From NCBI GenBank assembly GCA_945861145.1, contig CAMATL010000002.1, positions 26,209 through 90,208 of the forward strand: a stretch of 64,000 bases of DNA, read 5' to 3'. The notes under the pieces are model-generated. The model worked only from the letters and a program-made list of their open reading frames with translations, did no database searches and was not told the DNA's origin. Source of the stretch: a candidate division TM6 bacterium GW2011_GWF2_37_49 (GTDB taxonomy: Bacteria; Babelota; Babeliae; Babelales; RVW-14). Shown here piece by piece: positions 9,509 to 19,480 of this stretch; positions within the stretch are counted from its first letter, which is position 1, and every line of letters starts with the position of its first letter. Position numbers and translations under genes: made by a program.

Positions 9509-11173
9509 ATGGCCAGAAAAAAGATTAGTATCATCCTGATCCCGTTTTTATTTGCGGGGATCAGTGCCATCAGTGATGATAAGCTGGTACAGCCTGCGCA
9601 AAAAAAATTACTCACAAAATCAACATACGTGCCTCAGGCTAAGCAGCTTATAGCAGCAAAGAAAAAGGTAGATAAATCATTGAAGTCGGGGCAAAAAAAA
9701 GTGCAGCGCGGTGATGCCGAGCGGGATATTTTTCAATGGTTTCAAACGTATTCTGAAGTGGTGAGTCTAGTAGAAGGCAAAGCATTTCGTACGGTCGACT
9801 TTGGCCAATTTATCCAAGATTCGCTTAAAGCTGCGGTGTCGCAAGTAGATGCGCATTCGGCTTTTTTTTCACGCGAAAGTTATAAGTCTGCACTTGAATC
9901 AACATCGGGTGAATTTTCAGGTATTGGTGTAAGTATCATCAGTAAGACACCAGATGATGAGGCATTGGCAATTATTGATGTTATCCAGCAGGGGCCTGCT
10001 GAGCGGGCTGGTTTGCACGCTGGTGACAAAATCGTAGAAGTTGATGGCGAAAAGCTCCGTGGGCTAGCGACTGATGAAGTAGTTGCTAAATTGAAGGGCC
10101 GTATTGGCACTAAGGTTGGGCTCAAAATTATCCGCGATAAGCGCCCCATGTCATTTAAGGTAATGCGTGAGCTGATCAAAGATCAGACATCATTGTGTTA
10201 TTTATTCAAGCAGCAGAGTGTGTACTATTTATCACTTAAAATTTTTAATGAAATGTCAGCTAAGCAGATTTCTGATTTGTTGAGCACTGCTAACGAAGGG
10301 CGTTGTCGCGGTATTATCCTCGATTTGCGTCGCAATCCTGGTGGTACGCTTGACGCGGCTATCGAAGTGGCAGAGCTATTTGTGGACAAAGGTTCTAAAG
10401 TAGTTATGACGCGTGATCGTGATCGCAAGCTGGTGGCAGAGTATAAAACATCCAAAGACCCGATACTCAAAAGCGATGTGCCTATTTTTATTTTGATTGA
10501 TAACTTTACTGCCTCAGCTGCAGAAATTTTAGCTGGGTGCCTCAAGCATCATTCCGAACAAACTGGCGGCAAGCGCAAACTTATGGTTTTCCTTCTTGGA
10601 ATTCCAACCTTTGGTAAAGGTTCAGTGCAAGAGCTGATTCCAATTAAAAATGGCTGTGCGCTTAAGCTCACCTCTATGCTTTACTTTTTGCCAGGTGATA
10701 CTTCTATTCAGGCCGAAGGAATACAGCCAGACTTTTTGGTAAAGCCAAAGATGGTGCCGGCTGATGAGATGCGTTGGGTGCAGGAACTGTACGGCAAAGA
10801 GTCGTCACTCAAAAACTTTATTACCAAAGAAGAAGTTGCTGGTGGCAAAAAAGTGAAGAAACAAGCTGACGAGGGCGGAGGCTTTTGGAAGCGATTATTC
10901 AATAGTGGTGAGGCTGAGCCCGTGATAGAAGTGTCGGGGAAACCAGACGTTGAGAGCGAAAATCCTGCCGAAGATAAAAAAAGCTGGGAACAGCGTCAGC
11001 AAGAAACGCTGATGGGTGATCAGCAAGTGCAGACATGTGTCAATATGATTAGCTTTCTGCAGCTAGCACGCAAGGCTCATCCTGGTGAAGTTGAAACGCG
11101 TAGCAAAGCGTTGAAGTTTTTGAAAGAGCATTTTGTGACTGATGAGCCAGCGGTAGTTGAAAAAATTAAATAA
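9509..11173 (+). CDS. S41 family C-terminal processing peptidase
   Basis: PDZ domain (GIGVSI...GPAERAGLHAGDKIVEVDG), catalytic TASAAEI and TFGKGSVQ motifs, N-terminal signal. Confidence 0.93.
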   Translation: MARKKISIILIPFLFAGISAISDDKLVQPAQKKLLTKSTYVPQAKQLIAAKKKVDKSLKSGQKKVQRGDAERDIFQWFQTYSEVVSLVEGKAFRTVDFGQFIQDSLKAAVSQVDAHSAFFSRESYKSALESTSGEFSGIGVSIISKTPDDEALAIIDVIQQGPAERAGLHAGDKIVEVDGEKLRGLATDEVVAKLKGRIGTKVGLKIIRDKRPMSFKVMRELIKDQTSLCYLFKQQSVYYLSLKIFNEMSAKQISDLLSTANEGRCRGIILDLRRNPGGTLDAAIEVAELFVDKGSKVVMTRDRDRKLVAEYKTSKDPILKSDVPIFILIDNFTASAAEILAGCLKHHSEQTGGKRKLMVFLLGIPTFGKGSVQELIPIKNGCALKLTSMLYFLPGDTSIQAEGIQPDFLVKPKMVPADEMRWVQELYGKESSLKNFITKEEVAGGKKVKKQADEGGGFWKRLFNSGEAEPVIEVSGKPDVESENPAEDKKSWEQRQQETLMGDQQVQTCVNMISFLQLARKAHPGEVETRSKALKFLKEHFVTDEPAVVEKIK

Positions 11174-11192
11174 AATAGTTGTATTTTTTAGC

Positions 11193-11238
11193 ATAAATAA
11201 GAGTGGGGGCGTATAAAAACGCCCCCACTCTTATTTAT
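11193..11238. terminator. strong bidirectional terminator hairpin
   Basis: ataaataagagtgggggcg-tataaaa-cgcccccactcttatttat, perfect arms. Confidence 0.9.
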
Positions 11239-11253
11239 TAAACCAATTATCTT

Positions 11254-12036
11254 TTAGAGATAATCAAGCCTCTCTTGCATTTTTCTATTACCAAAGTACA
11301 GAAACAATGCTGAAAACAGCGCCATTATCCCAATGCACCCCCAGAAATTTAAAAATAGTCCTTCACCCAAAGAAGCGCCTTTGATCGCTTCAAATGCGTA
11401 GGTAAAGGGGTTGAGTAAATTGATATAAGCAAGTACGGGCGATACTTGCTTTAAGGTGTACCAGTTAAATTGGGAGCCACCAAAAAACCATAGTGGGAAT
11501 AGAAATCGGCACCATACGTTCAAGATGTGGTTCATTGTTGGTGTGTATGCAATCATAATTATGCAGAAAAACCCACACATCAAATGCAATGCAATGAAGG
11601 CCAGTGCAAATTTAAATGGGTGTATGGCGCTTAGCTGCAGGTGACTGCCCATAATAAGCTTGCCGACGGGTAAAATAAAGAGTGTCAAAATAGCGCTATG
11701 GATGGCAAAGTACATGGCTTTTTGCACAAGCAACAACCAACCTGGAATCGGCAAAGTCAGCTGGTAGCTAATAGTTCTATCACCATCAAGATCTGAGACA
11801 GTCATAGAAGTATTGCCAAAGCATTCAAAAACGCCGCAGCTCACAATTGATGCAATGAGCGTCATGCTCCCATATGCCTGTGTAATGCCGAGGTGCGGCA
11901 ATACGTAGGTGGCAATAGCGGCAGTGCTGCTTACCCAGATGAGTGTATTGGCTATGGTGTCGGTTAATTTTTGACCCATTAAGATCATGTCTGTAATTAA
12001 GAGTTCTTTGGTGATGCGTAGGTAGTGACTTATCAT
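11254..12036 (-). CDS. ABC-2 type transporter permease
   Basis: Six-TM-like hydrophobic profile; overlaps the ATPase start in an operon. Confidence 0.85.
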   Translation of the reverse strand: MISHYLRITKELLITDMILMGQKLTDTIANTLIWVSSTAAIATYVLPHLGITQAYGSMTLIASIVSCGVFECFGNTSMTVSDLDGDRTISYQLTLPIPGWLLLVQKAMYFAIHSAILTLFILPVGKLIMGSHLQLSAIHPFKFALAFIALHLMCGFFCIIMIAYTPTMNHILNVWCRFLFPLWFFGGSQFNWYTLKQVSPVLAYINLLNPFTYAFEAIKGASLGEGLFLNFWGCIGIMALFSALFLYFGNRKMQERLDYL

Positions 12037-12776
12037 CGTGTTTCCTCATTCATAATTTGTAGGAAGACGCTTTCTAGATTGCTCTTTTGATACGTCGTTT
12101 TAAGGTTTTCAGGTGTATCGATCATCTTGATGTCGCCCTGATCTAAGATGCAGATGCGATCAGAAAGCACCTCAGCTTCATCAAGATAGTGTGTGGTGAG
12201 TAGTACTGCGATGTTGAGTTTTTTAAGATCGCGAATAATCTCCCAAAGCTGATGCCTGATGTGAGGGTCAAGGCCAACCGTAGGCTCATCCAAGATCACA
12301 AGCTTGGGGTTGGTGAGTAGTGAGCGTGCGATCACTACTCGTTGTTTGTAGCCACCAGAAAGCACGTAAGGGCATTCATGCTGGTATTTGCCTAGTTGGA
12401 ATTGCTCAATCAGCACATCAATTTTCGCTGCAGCCTCTTTGGCTGGAATGTTAAAATATGCTGCCGCGCGTTCAAGATTTTGCCGCACGGTAAGCATCCC
12501 ATTGAGGTTTGGCTTTTGAGGGCAGTAGCCGATGATGCCACGGTACGCCGGCAACTGGTTGTAAATTGATTTGCCTTGATATGAAATATTGCCGGTTGAT
12601 GCTGGGATCAGTGAGGCAATAATGGAAGACAAGGTGGTCTTGCCGGCGCCGTTCACACCAAGCAAGCCAATAATTTCCCCTTCAAAAATAGTCAATGAAA
12701 TATCATTGAGCGCTTTGCGTGCGCCAAAGTTTTTGCTGACGTGCGAAAGCACGAGCAGCGCTTTGGAATCGGTCAT
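12033..12776 (-). CDS. ABC transporter ATP-binding protein
   Basis: GVNGAGKTTL, LSGGYKQRV, LVILDEPTVGLDP. Confidence 0.92.
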   Translation of the reverse strand: MTDSKALLVLSHVSKNFGARKALNDISLTIFEGEIIGLLGVNGAGKTTLSSIIASLIPASTGNISYQGKSIYNQLPAYRGIIGYCPQKPNLNGMLTVRQNLERAAAYFNIPAKEAAAKIDVLIEQFQLGKYQHECPYVLSGGYKQRVVIARSLLTNPKLVILDEPTVGLDPHIRHQLWEIIRDLKKLNIAVLLTTHYLDEAEVLSDRICILDQGDIKMIDTPENLKTTYQKSNLESVFLQIMNEETR

Positions 12777-13135
12777 ATCCGGTCCTTTGCGTAATTAGAA
12801 AAGGTATAATTTTACCGCCAAAGCGGTACGAATAATTTTGTTAGAAAATGAGCGAATAACGAATGCCCCCGTTAAGCATTGTTATCAATGAATATCGCAG
12901 TTAAAAACGGCTGCGTTAAGCCACAATGATATTTTTTACCATGGCACAATCCCATCATCGGTAAAATTAATTGATTTATGAAAAAAGACGTAATGCATAC
13001 TCTAAGAAAAAATTACCACAGGGTCAAGGAATTATAGAAAGATTTGAAGATTTATGCAGTTTTGCGGTGGTTTTTAGTAGATTAAGGATGTGTTAAAATA
13101 GCACTATCAGTTTAAATTTATAGTGAGGGGTTTTT

Positions 13136-14260
13136 ATGAATAAGCAGATAATTGGTTTACTGGGCGGTTTCTGTATGGGTTTAATGGTGGGTGTTTGCGC
13201 TGATGAATCTGATCAAGGGCTTTTTATTCCCGAAGTTCTTTCTCTTGGAGTTAATGCTTTGGCTGATTTTAAAGCGGATCGACCAGATTTTACGAGCGAC
13301 AATAAAGAATTTGTTGAAACAGTTGATCGAGAAATTGAAATGTTACGCTCTCGTTATGGACGTATTTCGATTGATCTAGAAGATGAAGATGTGAAAGCGC
13401 TGGCTCCAGAGTTAGCTAATTTTATCTGTGGCGGGGTACAAAAAGTAGCTGAACATGCAAAGATAAAAAAACCTGGCATAAAATTGCAACTTCAAGACAG
13501 TAATCTGCAGTACAATGCGGCAGCTCGCCAAGCAAGGCAGATTAACATTTTAACTAAAAATACTTATTTGGTTAATCAAGCGACGGGGCAGAAAACACTT
13601 GTTAATACGGAGACTGAGACTGACGTAGATAAGATTAGTGATATTGAAGTGGGTGCAGAACTGGTTAGGCTTTTTGTGTGGCGGCGTGATCGGCCGGTGC
13701 TCATGGCCGCTATTCTTGGGCATGAGGTGGGGCACATCGTATTTGAACACCAGGATGAAGCGGTGGTTAATGAGCATGAAGCGGATCTTTTTGCCGCTAA
13801 GCTCTTGAAGAAAAAGACCGATTTAATTGTAGCGCTGGATATGCTTTCACTTGCTGCGCATGTGTACAATAGTCTTAAAAGTATCGTTACCGATAAAAAG
13901 CTTGTCTATGATTTGGTACGAGCAGCTGTTAATCGCGTGGTGATGGATGTTCCTGATTTAGGTGAGCTTGGTACTGCTACTTCACATGCTTATGTGGCTA
14001 CCGCAGTATTTAACGCGCTAGAAAAAGCGGACAAAAAAATTATAGTTAGCGGCAACTGGGAAGATGCTGTATTTGAAGTGTATCGAGCAGTCAAGCGAGC
14101 TTGTACAGTGCCAAGTGCTGTGTTTGGTGTGCCATCAGAAGAAATCCAAGCTTTGTGTCTTGAGATGGAGCGTAAGGCGACTTATCTTCAATCATTTAAG
14201 TTAACCCACCCAACCCCATTTAATCGTCGTGCGTTAATTGAGGCTATTTCAAAAAAATAA
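13136..14260 (+). CDS. M48 family metalloprotease, secreted
   Basis: Zn motif HEVGHIVFEHQDEAVVNEHEADLFAAKLL; N-terminal signal-like segment. Confidence 0.85.
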   Translation: MNKQIIGLLGGFCMGLMVGVCADESDQGLFIPEVLSLGVNALADFKADRPDFTSDNKEFVETVDREIEMLRSRYGRISIDLEDEDVKALAPELANFICGGVQKVAEHAKIKKPGIKLQLQDSNLQYNAAARQARQINILTKNTYLVNQATGQKTLVNTETETDVDKISDIEVGAELVRLFVWRRDRPVLMAAILGHEVGHIVFEHQDEAVVNEHEADLFAAKLLKKKTDLIVALDMLSLAAHVYNSLKSIVTDKKLVYDLVRAAVNRVVMDVPDLGELGTATSHAYVATAVFNALEKADKKIIVSGNWEDAVFEVYRAVKRACTVPSAVFGVPSEEIQALCLEMERKATYLQSFKLTHPTPFNRRALIEAISKK

Positions 14261-14283
14261 AGAGGGTTGGCTCATATGATGAC

Positions 14284-14590
14284 TAGGTTCTGTTGAGTTT
14301 TTAAAAAATTAAAACTGTGAGTATCTCAGAAGAGTATGACCTAGAAGTCCTGTCATTCCGGGGTTTTGGGGCCCCGGAATCCAGCGAGAATGCTGATTGA
14401 TGCGAGATCTATGAGCGCTTTAGACCAAGCTCTAATATTTTTTGAATTGGCCACGAATAAAGAATTTGATATTAAGAATGGATCCCAGGGCCCCAAAACC
14501 CCGGGATGACAGAATCGTTGATTCAATAGTTTTTTTCAGAAATTGACAACATAAACAACAATGCTAATTTGAAAAATTCAACAGATCCTA
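14284..14590. mobile_element. MITE-like element (copy 1)
   Basis: Ends taggttctgttgagttttt ... attcaacagatccta; internal inverted motif gtcattccggggttttggggccccggaatccag / ggatcccagggccccaaaaccccgggatgac. Related to 37619..37905. Confidence 0.75.
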
Positions 14591-14665
14591 GATCCCAGGT
14601 CTTATAACCAGAGAGCATTTTCTTGAAATGACTGTATTGGGCAAGGCACTGAAAATTATTTTTGA

Positions 14666-15910
14666 CTAATTTTTGCGACGACTTTTCCGCTTTCTTGCAC
14701 ATGGTGGTGTTGCGGCGTGCGATGTATGTGTAACAAGCTGTTGGCTGCTTGTCGACACAATTGGAGGCAATGCTAGGGCTGGCGGTGTAATTACCGTTTT
14801 TGCGGTAAAGTTTTTAATGTGTTGAGCTAGTTCGTTGGGCACCTCGCTACGCATGCGCAGTGCAAGATCCTGTTTGTTTTTGATTAAGTCTATTGATGTG
14901 CAGCTCGTCTCTGTGGTTTGTTTAAAGCCAAGCCAATTGAGATAGCCCGTTAAGCCAGGGGTTTGTCGATTCCAGTTGCCTTCTGTGTGTCCTGTGTGGT
15001 TGGTTCCTGCAAGAACTATGATAATATCTGCGGATCGTTGCGTAATATGCCATAGGGCGTTTGCTTCAACCATTTCGCGTAAAATAGTTTCGAGTGGCGA
15101 GTGCTGTAAGTAACTGTATAACTCTCGTTGACGGTCGCCCGCTAGCTTGGCCAATGGTATCGTGGCGATACTATTTTCGCTTAAATTAAATTTGTCGTCT
15201 AATTGTTGCACCAGCATTTTTTTTTGTGATATTTGTCTTTCTAATATTTCATCAAAAATACTACGTATCCAGCCAGAGCTTTTGGCAAGATATTGACGCA
15301 GCGTTGCTTGAGGCGCGAGTAAATCAAATAAGGTGAGCGATTCGCTTTCAGCTTGTTGGATGATGCGCACATTTGATTGACAGTAAGGCGGAAATGGCCA
15401 ACCTATAAGCGATTCTCCATAGTAAATATTGCGATGTCGGTTATCAATGTTGATGACGGGGAGAGCCTCGAGGCGAGCTGCGACTTCTGAGCGTTGTTGT
15501 AAGAAGTCGCAGAGGCCTTGATAAAAGGCTTGTGAGCAGCCCCAAAAATGAAGTACTGTTGGCATTTGTTTAGGATTAGGATTGGTATAATTCTGGGCGA
15601 AGCTTTCAAAGATGTAATCTTCTTTTGCTTCTAAAACTATTTTGTCTTGAGGGCGATTGAAATAATCATTAGGACTGATTAAATTTTCAACAAGAAAAAG
15701 CACGCGGAGCGGAGTTTTATTGGGAAGCTCAGCCAAATTAAAAAATTGCGTGATGTTGTCTTCCCAGCTTCCAAGTTGGTGTTGATCGCCGCAGACCATA
15801 ACTAGTTGCTGTTTATCTGCTATGCCTTTTTCAAACGTGGTCACATGGGTGATTAAACCATTTGCATAGCTAAAAAGGGTAAAAAATAAAACAATCTGTA
15901 CTCTCTGCAT
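14666..15910 (-). CDS. hypothetical secreted protein
   Basis: Signal-like MQRVQIVLFFTLFSYANG; complete 414-aa ORF on a strand without other candidates. Confidence 0.65.
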   Translation of the reverse strand: MQRVQIVLFFTLFSYANGLITHVTTFEKGIADKQQLVMVCGDQHQLGSWEDNITQFFNLAELPNKTPLRVLFLVENLISPNDYFNRPQDKIVLEAKEDYIFESFAQNYTNPNPKQMPTVLHFWGCSQAFYQGLCDFLQQRSEVAARLEALPVINIDNRHRNIYYGESLIGWPFPPYCQSNVRIIQQAESESLTLFDLLAPQATLRQYLAKSSGWIRSIFDEILERQISQKKMLVQQLDDKFNLSENSIATIPLAKLAGDRQRELYSYLQHSPLETILREMVEANALWHITQRSADIIIVLAGTNHTGHTEGNWNRQTPGLTGYLNWLGFKQTTETSCTSIDLIKNKQDLALRMRSEVPNELAQHIKNFTAKTVITPPALALPPIVSTSSQQLVTHTSHAATPPCARKRKSRRKN

Positions 15911-16210
15911 AATCCCCCCGGATTTTTCTTAAAAACGGCACCTATTATTAATGGACGGAAACAGTCACTTGCTCTGTTAACTATGCATGGAGCACCTTTT
16001 AGGAATCAATAACTTTAAAAATACCGTAATATGTCTGCTGAGCGCTATCTGCCAGTGCATTGAGCAATAGAGTAATGGCGGCTGTGACGGTGGAGTGAGT
16101 AATTTAGGGTTTTTTATAATTTTTTTATAATTTCATTTTGCTTTTTTTGCCAAAGCCCGTATACTTCTTTTCATCATTTATACACTATGAAATATACGAA
16201 AAAATGGCAT

Positions 16211-16287
16211 GGTAGGCGTAGCTCAGTTGGTAGAGCTCCAGATTGTGGTTCTGGCTGTCGCGGGTTCGAGTCCCGTCGCTTACCCCA
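16211..16287 (+). tRNA. tRNA-His(GTG), CCA encoded
   Basis: gtaggcg/cgcttac acceptor, extra G-1 paired with C73, anticodon loop ttgtggt, T-arm gggttcgagtccc. Confidence 0.95.
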
Positions 16288-16323
16288 GTCTTTTCTTTCC
16301 GTGTCATTTAATTTAGTTTCTGT

Positions 16324-16399
16324 CGGGGCGTGGCGCAATTGGTAGCGCACTCGCTTTGGGAGCGAGGGGTTGCCAGTTCGAGTCTGGCCGCCCCGACCA
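16324..16399 (+). tRNA. tRNA-Pro(TGG), CCA encoded
   Basis: cggggcg...cgccccgacca; anticodon stem-loop ctcgc-tttggga-gcgag. Confidence 0.95.
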
Positions 16400-16423
16400 T
16401 TTTTACTGAAGCAATAAGGATTT

Positions 16424-16497
16424 GCGCCCGTAGCTCAGTTGGATAGAGCAACGGATTTCTAATCCGTAGGTCACAGGTTCGAACCCTGTCGGGCGCA
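16424..16497 (+). tRNA. tRNA-Arg(TCT)
   Basis: gcgcccg...cgggcgca; anticodon loop with TCT; no encoded CCA. Confidence 0.95.
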
Positions 16498-16648
16498 TAA
16501 ATTTCAGCCCATACCTAGAAACAATTTTTTTAGATCGATATGTTACCCGTTAAGCTTGAATAGCTTAGCGGGATTTTTGCTTTTAGGGTGGCAGGTAAAT
16601 ACTAGATTTTTTAAACTTTGCTATAAAAGTGCTCTTCGTCCGTATCTC

Positions 16649-16803
16649 TCGATACTTTTCGCTACGCACAGAGGTGCTGCACGAAACACTCGAGACGGAC
16701 GGAGGAGTGATCTTTGATTTGCAAGATTCTCAGAATAGAGAGAGAAGAGAGCCTTAACTTGCGTTCGCTTCGAGTGTTTTGCTCGTAGAGCAAAATGTAT
16801 CGA
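16649..16803. repeat. pair of opposed hairpin repeats
   Basis: tcgatacttttcg...cgaaacactc (16649-16691, +) and gagtgttttgctcgtagagcaaaatgtatcga (16772-16803, -). Confidence 0.75.
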
Positions 16804-16839
16804 GAAGTGCGAACTCCATAGTTTCGAATAAAGCAAAGT

Positions 16840-17886
16840 CTAACGAGTTGGCAGTTTGTCTCGTCCTAAGGCGGTACTTATTTGGTGAGTGGTTTGTAGT
16901 GCAGGCAGCAATTGAGCAATGTCTCGAGCATTGTCAATCCAGCTGGCAATATCGGTAAAAGTAATTTTCTCTACGATGGCCTCAGGAGCATCGTCTTCGG
17001 TCCCCTCGATGACACGATCAATACTTGCAAGGCACTGATCAAAAAACAATTGTTGGTCTTCAAGTTTTTGCTTAATAAGGCGCATGCCTTCGATGGAATG
17101 GTTTTGCACCTCTGTGATTGCTGCGCGTGAATTATTATTCACCTGTTCGATACGCTCTTGCAGTATTGCCTGCTGCTGGGTGAGCGATTCTTGTATTAAT
17201 TCATTTTGTTTGATCTGTATGGTATTCACTAAATTATCATCTGTGATTTGAGTAGAAAGCTCGTCAATTGTGATTTGAGTTTGTTTGAGTTGTATTTTTG
17301 TTGCTGCAAGAGTTTCGTTTTGGTGTTTGATATAGTGATATGTGCTTGCTGCCAGCGTAATGCCAATGGCTACGCTAATGCTGATGCTAAACCAAAAACA
17401 CAACATTTTTTTACGTTCTTGCTGCAGAAAAGGAGCGAGTGCTCCTGAGACACTTAGTACTGCTTGGTTAGCATAGCAATCAATGTCCTTGTCTTTTTCT
17501 GGCGGTGTGAGCATTGTTTGTTGTGGAATGTGCATGTTTGTAGTTGCTTGTGTGAGCTGCGTAAGGGTGTAAAGAACTTGCAAGCTTGTGGGAGCATCAA
17601 GAATTAATTTTGCCAGCTCTTGGGCTATTACGATTGCTTGAGTTGTTGGCTTGAGCTTAAGTGCTCGTGCAATACATTCTAACAAAATCTTGCCGTATGT
17701 TTGATTGGTGAATTCTTCGTCGCAAATGATGATAGTTTGATTGGCAAGATCAAGAGATGCCTGTGACGGCAGCTCTGCGCTTGCCAGAGCGAGCTGCAAA
17801 AGGCTTGCGTCTATGCTGTTTAGCTGTGACGCTTTTAAAGAAGCAGAAAAAAAAAGAAGAACAAAAAATATGCCTCCTTTTATCAT
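16840..17886 (-). CDS. hypothetical protein with signal peptide, one TM segment and coiled coil
   Basis: MIKGGIFFVLLFFSASLKAS signal; MLCFWFSISISVAIGITLAAS TM; Gln/Glu-rich heptad-like region follows. Confidence 0.65.
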   Translation of the reverse strand: MIKGGIFFVLLFFSASLKASQLNSIDASLLQLALASAELPSQASLDLANQTIIICDEEFTNQTYGKILLECIARALKLKPTTQAIVIAQELAKLILDAPTSLQVLYTLTQLTQATTNMHIPQQTMLTPPEKDKDIDCYANQAVLSVSGALAPFLQQERKKMLCFWFSISISVAIGITLAASTYHYIKHQNETLAATKIQLKQTQITIDELSTQITDDNLVNTIQIKQNELIQESLTQQQAILQERIEQVNNNSRAAITEVQNHSIEGMRLIKQKLEDQQLFFDQCLASIDRVIEGTEDDAPEAIVEKITFTDIASWIDNARDIAQLLPALQTTHQISTALGRDKLPTR

Positions 17887-18191
17887 GCGTTTTTCCTTTA
17901 ATGAGATGGTTGTAATTTAGTGGTAGTTTTTTTGATGAAGATATCTTGTAAGATTAAAAATTAAAGTCTAGTTTTGGTAAAAACAAATAAATACCCCGAT
18001 TCAGGTTTAGTGAATTTTATAAAAAATTTAAAAATTGATCTCATTTTTAATCGAGTGCAGCGTGTAAAAGGCTTGTTAAAAGAAAATAAAATAATTTGTG
18101 AGTGCCTTTTTAAAGTAACGCAAATTTAATATTAAAGCGCATAGCGTTCTTGCTTATTTCGATAACCTCGCTTGCCAGAATTTCGCTGCAA

Positions 18192-18320
18192 CTATTTGCT
18201 TATTGGTGCTTGATTTACCCCAAGCTCGGCGGCTAATTTTTGCTGCGTCATTTTACTTTCCTTGAATTCATAAATTTGGCATCTTTGTGCCTGCACTAGG
18301 CAATGGTAGCCTTGTGGTAT
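18192..18320 (-). pseudogene. remnant of XRE-type HTH regulator/antitoxin
   Basis: Reverse strand reads CLVQAQRCQIYEFKESKMTQQKLAAELGVNQAPISK followed by a stop; characteristic HTH_XRE core truncated after helix 3. Confidence 0.6.
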
Positions 18321-18448
18321 AATTGATCACTTCATTCTTTTTGATTGAACAAAGATTCATTTTACCCCCACCTGCCCGTTTTCATAACTTTCTATGCACT
18401 TCAATGTTGAATGTGCGAAATTTTGTTTTTAGCAAAGAGGTAGTAGTC

Positions 18449-19006
18449 ATGAAACTTTGTTATGTCACTGGTAACAATGGAAAATTTGAAGAGGTACGAG
18501 ACTTTTTAGCATATGAGCACAGCCCCGTGCAGATTGAACAAGCGCCGTTGCCGATGTTTGAAATTCAAAGCATGGATCAAAAAGCTGTTGCTCTTGATAA
18601 AGCACGTCAGGCTTACGCTGTACTCAAGCGGCCACTGATTGTCGATGATGCCGCGATTTATTTTAACAAATACAACCAATTTCCCGGTGTGTTTACGCGG
18701 TATGTATACATGGGTATCGGTATGGATGGGATGTTTAAGCTGGTAAATCCAGGCGATCGAGCCTATTTTTTATTGTATCTCGTGTACGTGGATGCTCAGG
18801 GGCGGGAACAGATATTTGAAGGGCGTTGTGATGGCGTAATCGTGCGCCCTACGGTTTTTAAGGCGCATCCTGATCTACCGTTTGATGATATTTTTCTGCC
18901 TGATGGTAGCGATTTAAGCTACGCCGAGCTTTTTGGCACTCCTGCTTTTGCGCCGTTTGCCTATCGGATCCAAGCCGTAAAAGCTTTTTTGGCAGCATGT
19001 GTATGA
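18449..19006 (+). CDS. rdgB: non-canonical purine NTP pyrophosphatase, RdgB/HAM1 family
   Basis: MKLCYVTGNNGKFEEV N-terminus; VDDAAIYFNKYNQFPGVFTRY motif. ORF is open from 18323. Confidence 0.85.
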   Translation: MKLCYVTGNNGKFEEVRDFLAYEHSPVQIEQAPLPMFEIQSMDQKAVALDKARQAYAVLKRPLIVDDAAIYFNKYNQFPGVFTRYVYMGIGMDGMFKLVNPGDRAYFLLYLVYVDAQGREQIFEGRCDGVIVRPTVFKAHPDLPFDDIFLPDGSDLSYAELFGTPAFAPFAYRIQAVKAFLAACV

Positions 19007-19037
19007 AATAAACTTCTTCGGAAATCGCTCATGTACT

Positions 19038-19205
19038 TCGAGTCCTTCAAAGCCGCTGGTGCTGACGAGCTGCATAAGTAGCGTCTCGAAGTATACGCGC
19101 GGTGCTCAGGATGAGCGGGATATTTAATCTCCTCAGTATGAGCGGGAAATGCTTAATCTTTAGAAGCCCGCTTCCCCTCGGCAGGATCGCAGATCCGCCT
19201 CGAAG
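19038..19205. repeat. degenerate REP-like repeat cluster
   Basis: Segments cttcgag..., gtctcgaag, ctcaggatgagcggg, cctcagtatgagcggg related to 21825-22075 and 44461-44590. Confidence 0.6.
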
Positions 19206-19480
19206 GGTTGTTTGAACTGCGGCAACATTATACTCCTTGTTGGTGTTTTTTAGATACTTAAGTTACTTAGCTCAATTTAAGAGCGGTGTAGAATGTTTGA
19301 CTTGTGGTTTTAATCGGATCCTTGCCAAATTCAACAGCAAGGCCTGCTGTTTTAGCGAGCGCAGTAATATTTTCGACGTGTGTTTCAGCTTCTAATTTGC
19401 TAGCAAAAGTTCAAAAGCTTTTTTGTTTGGGGTACACTATTGAAAATCACAATTTTTTAAGAAAAGAATCATTTTAGATC

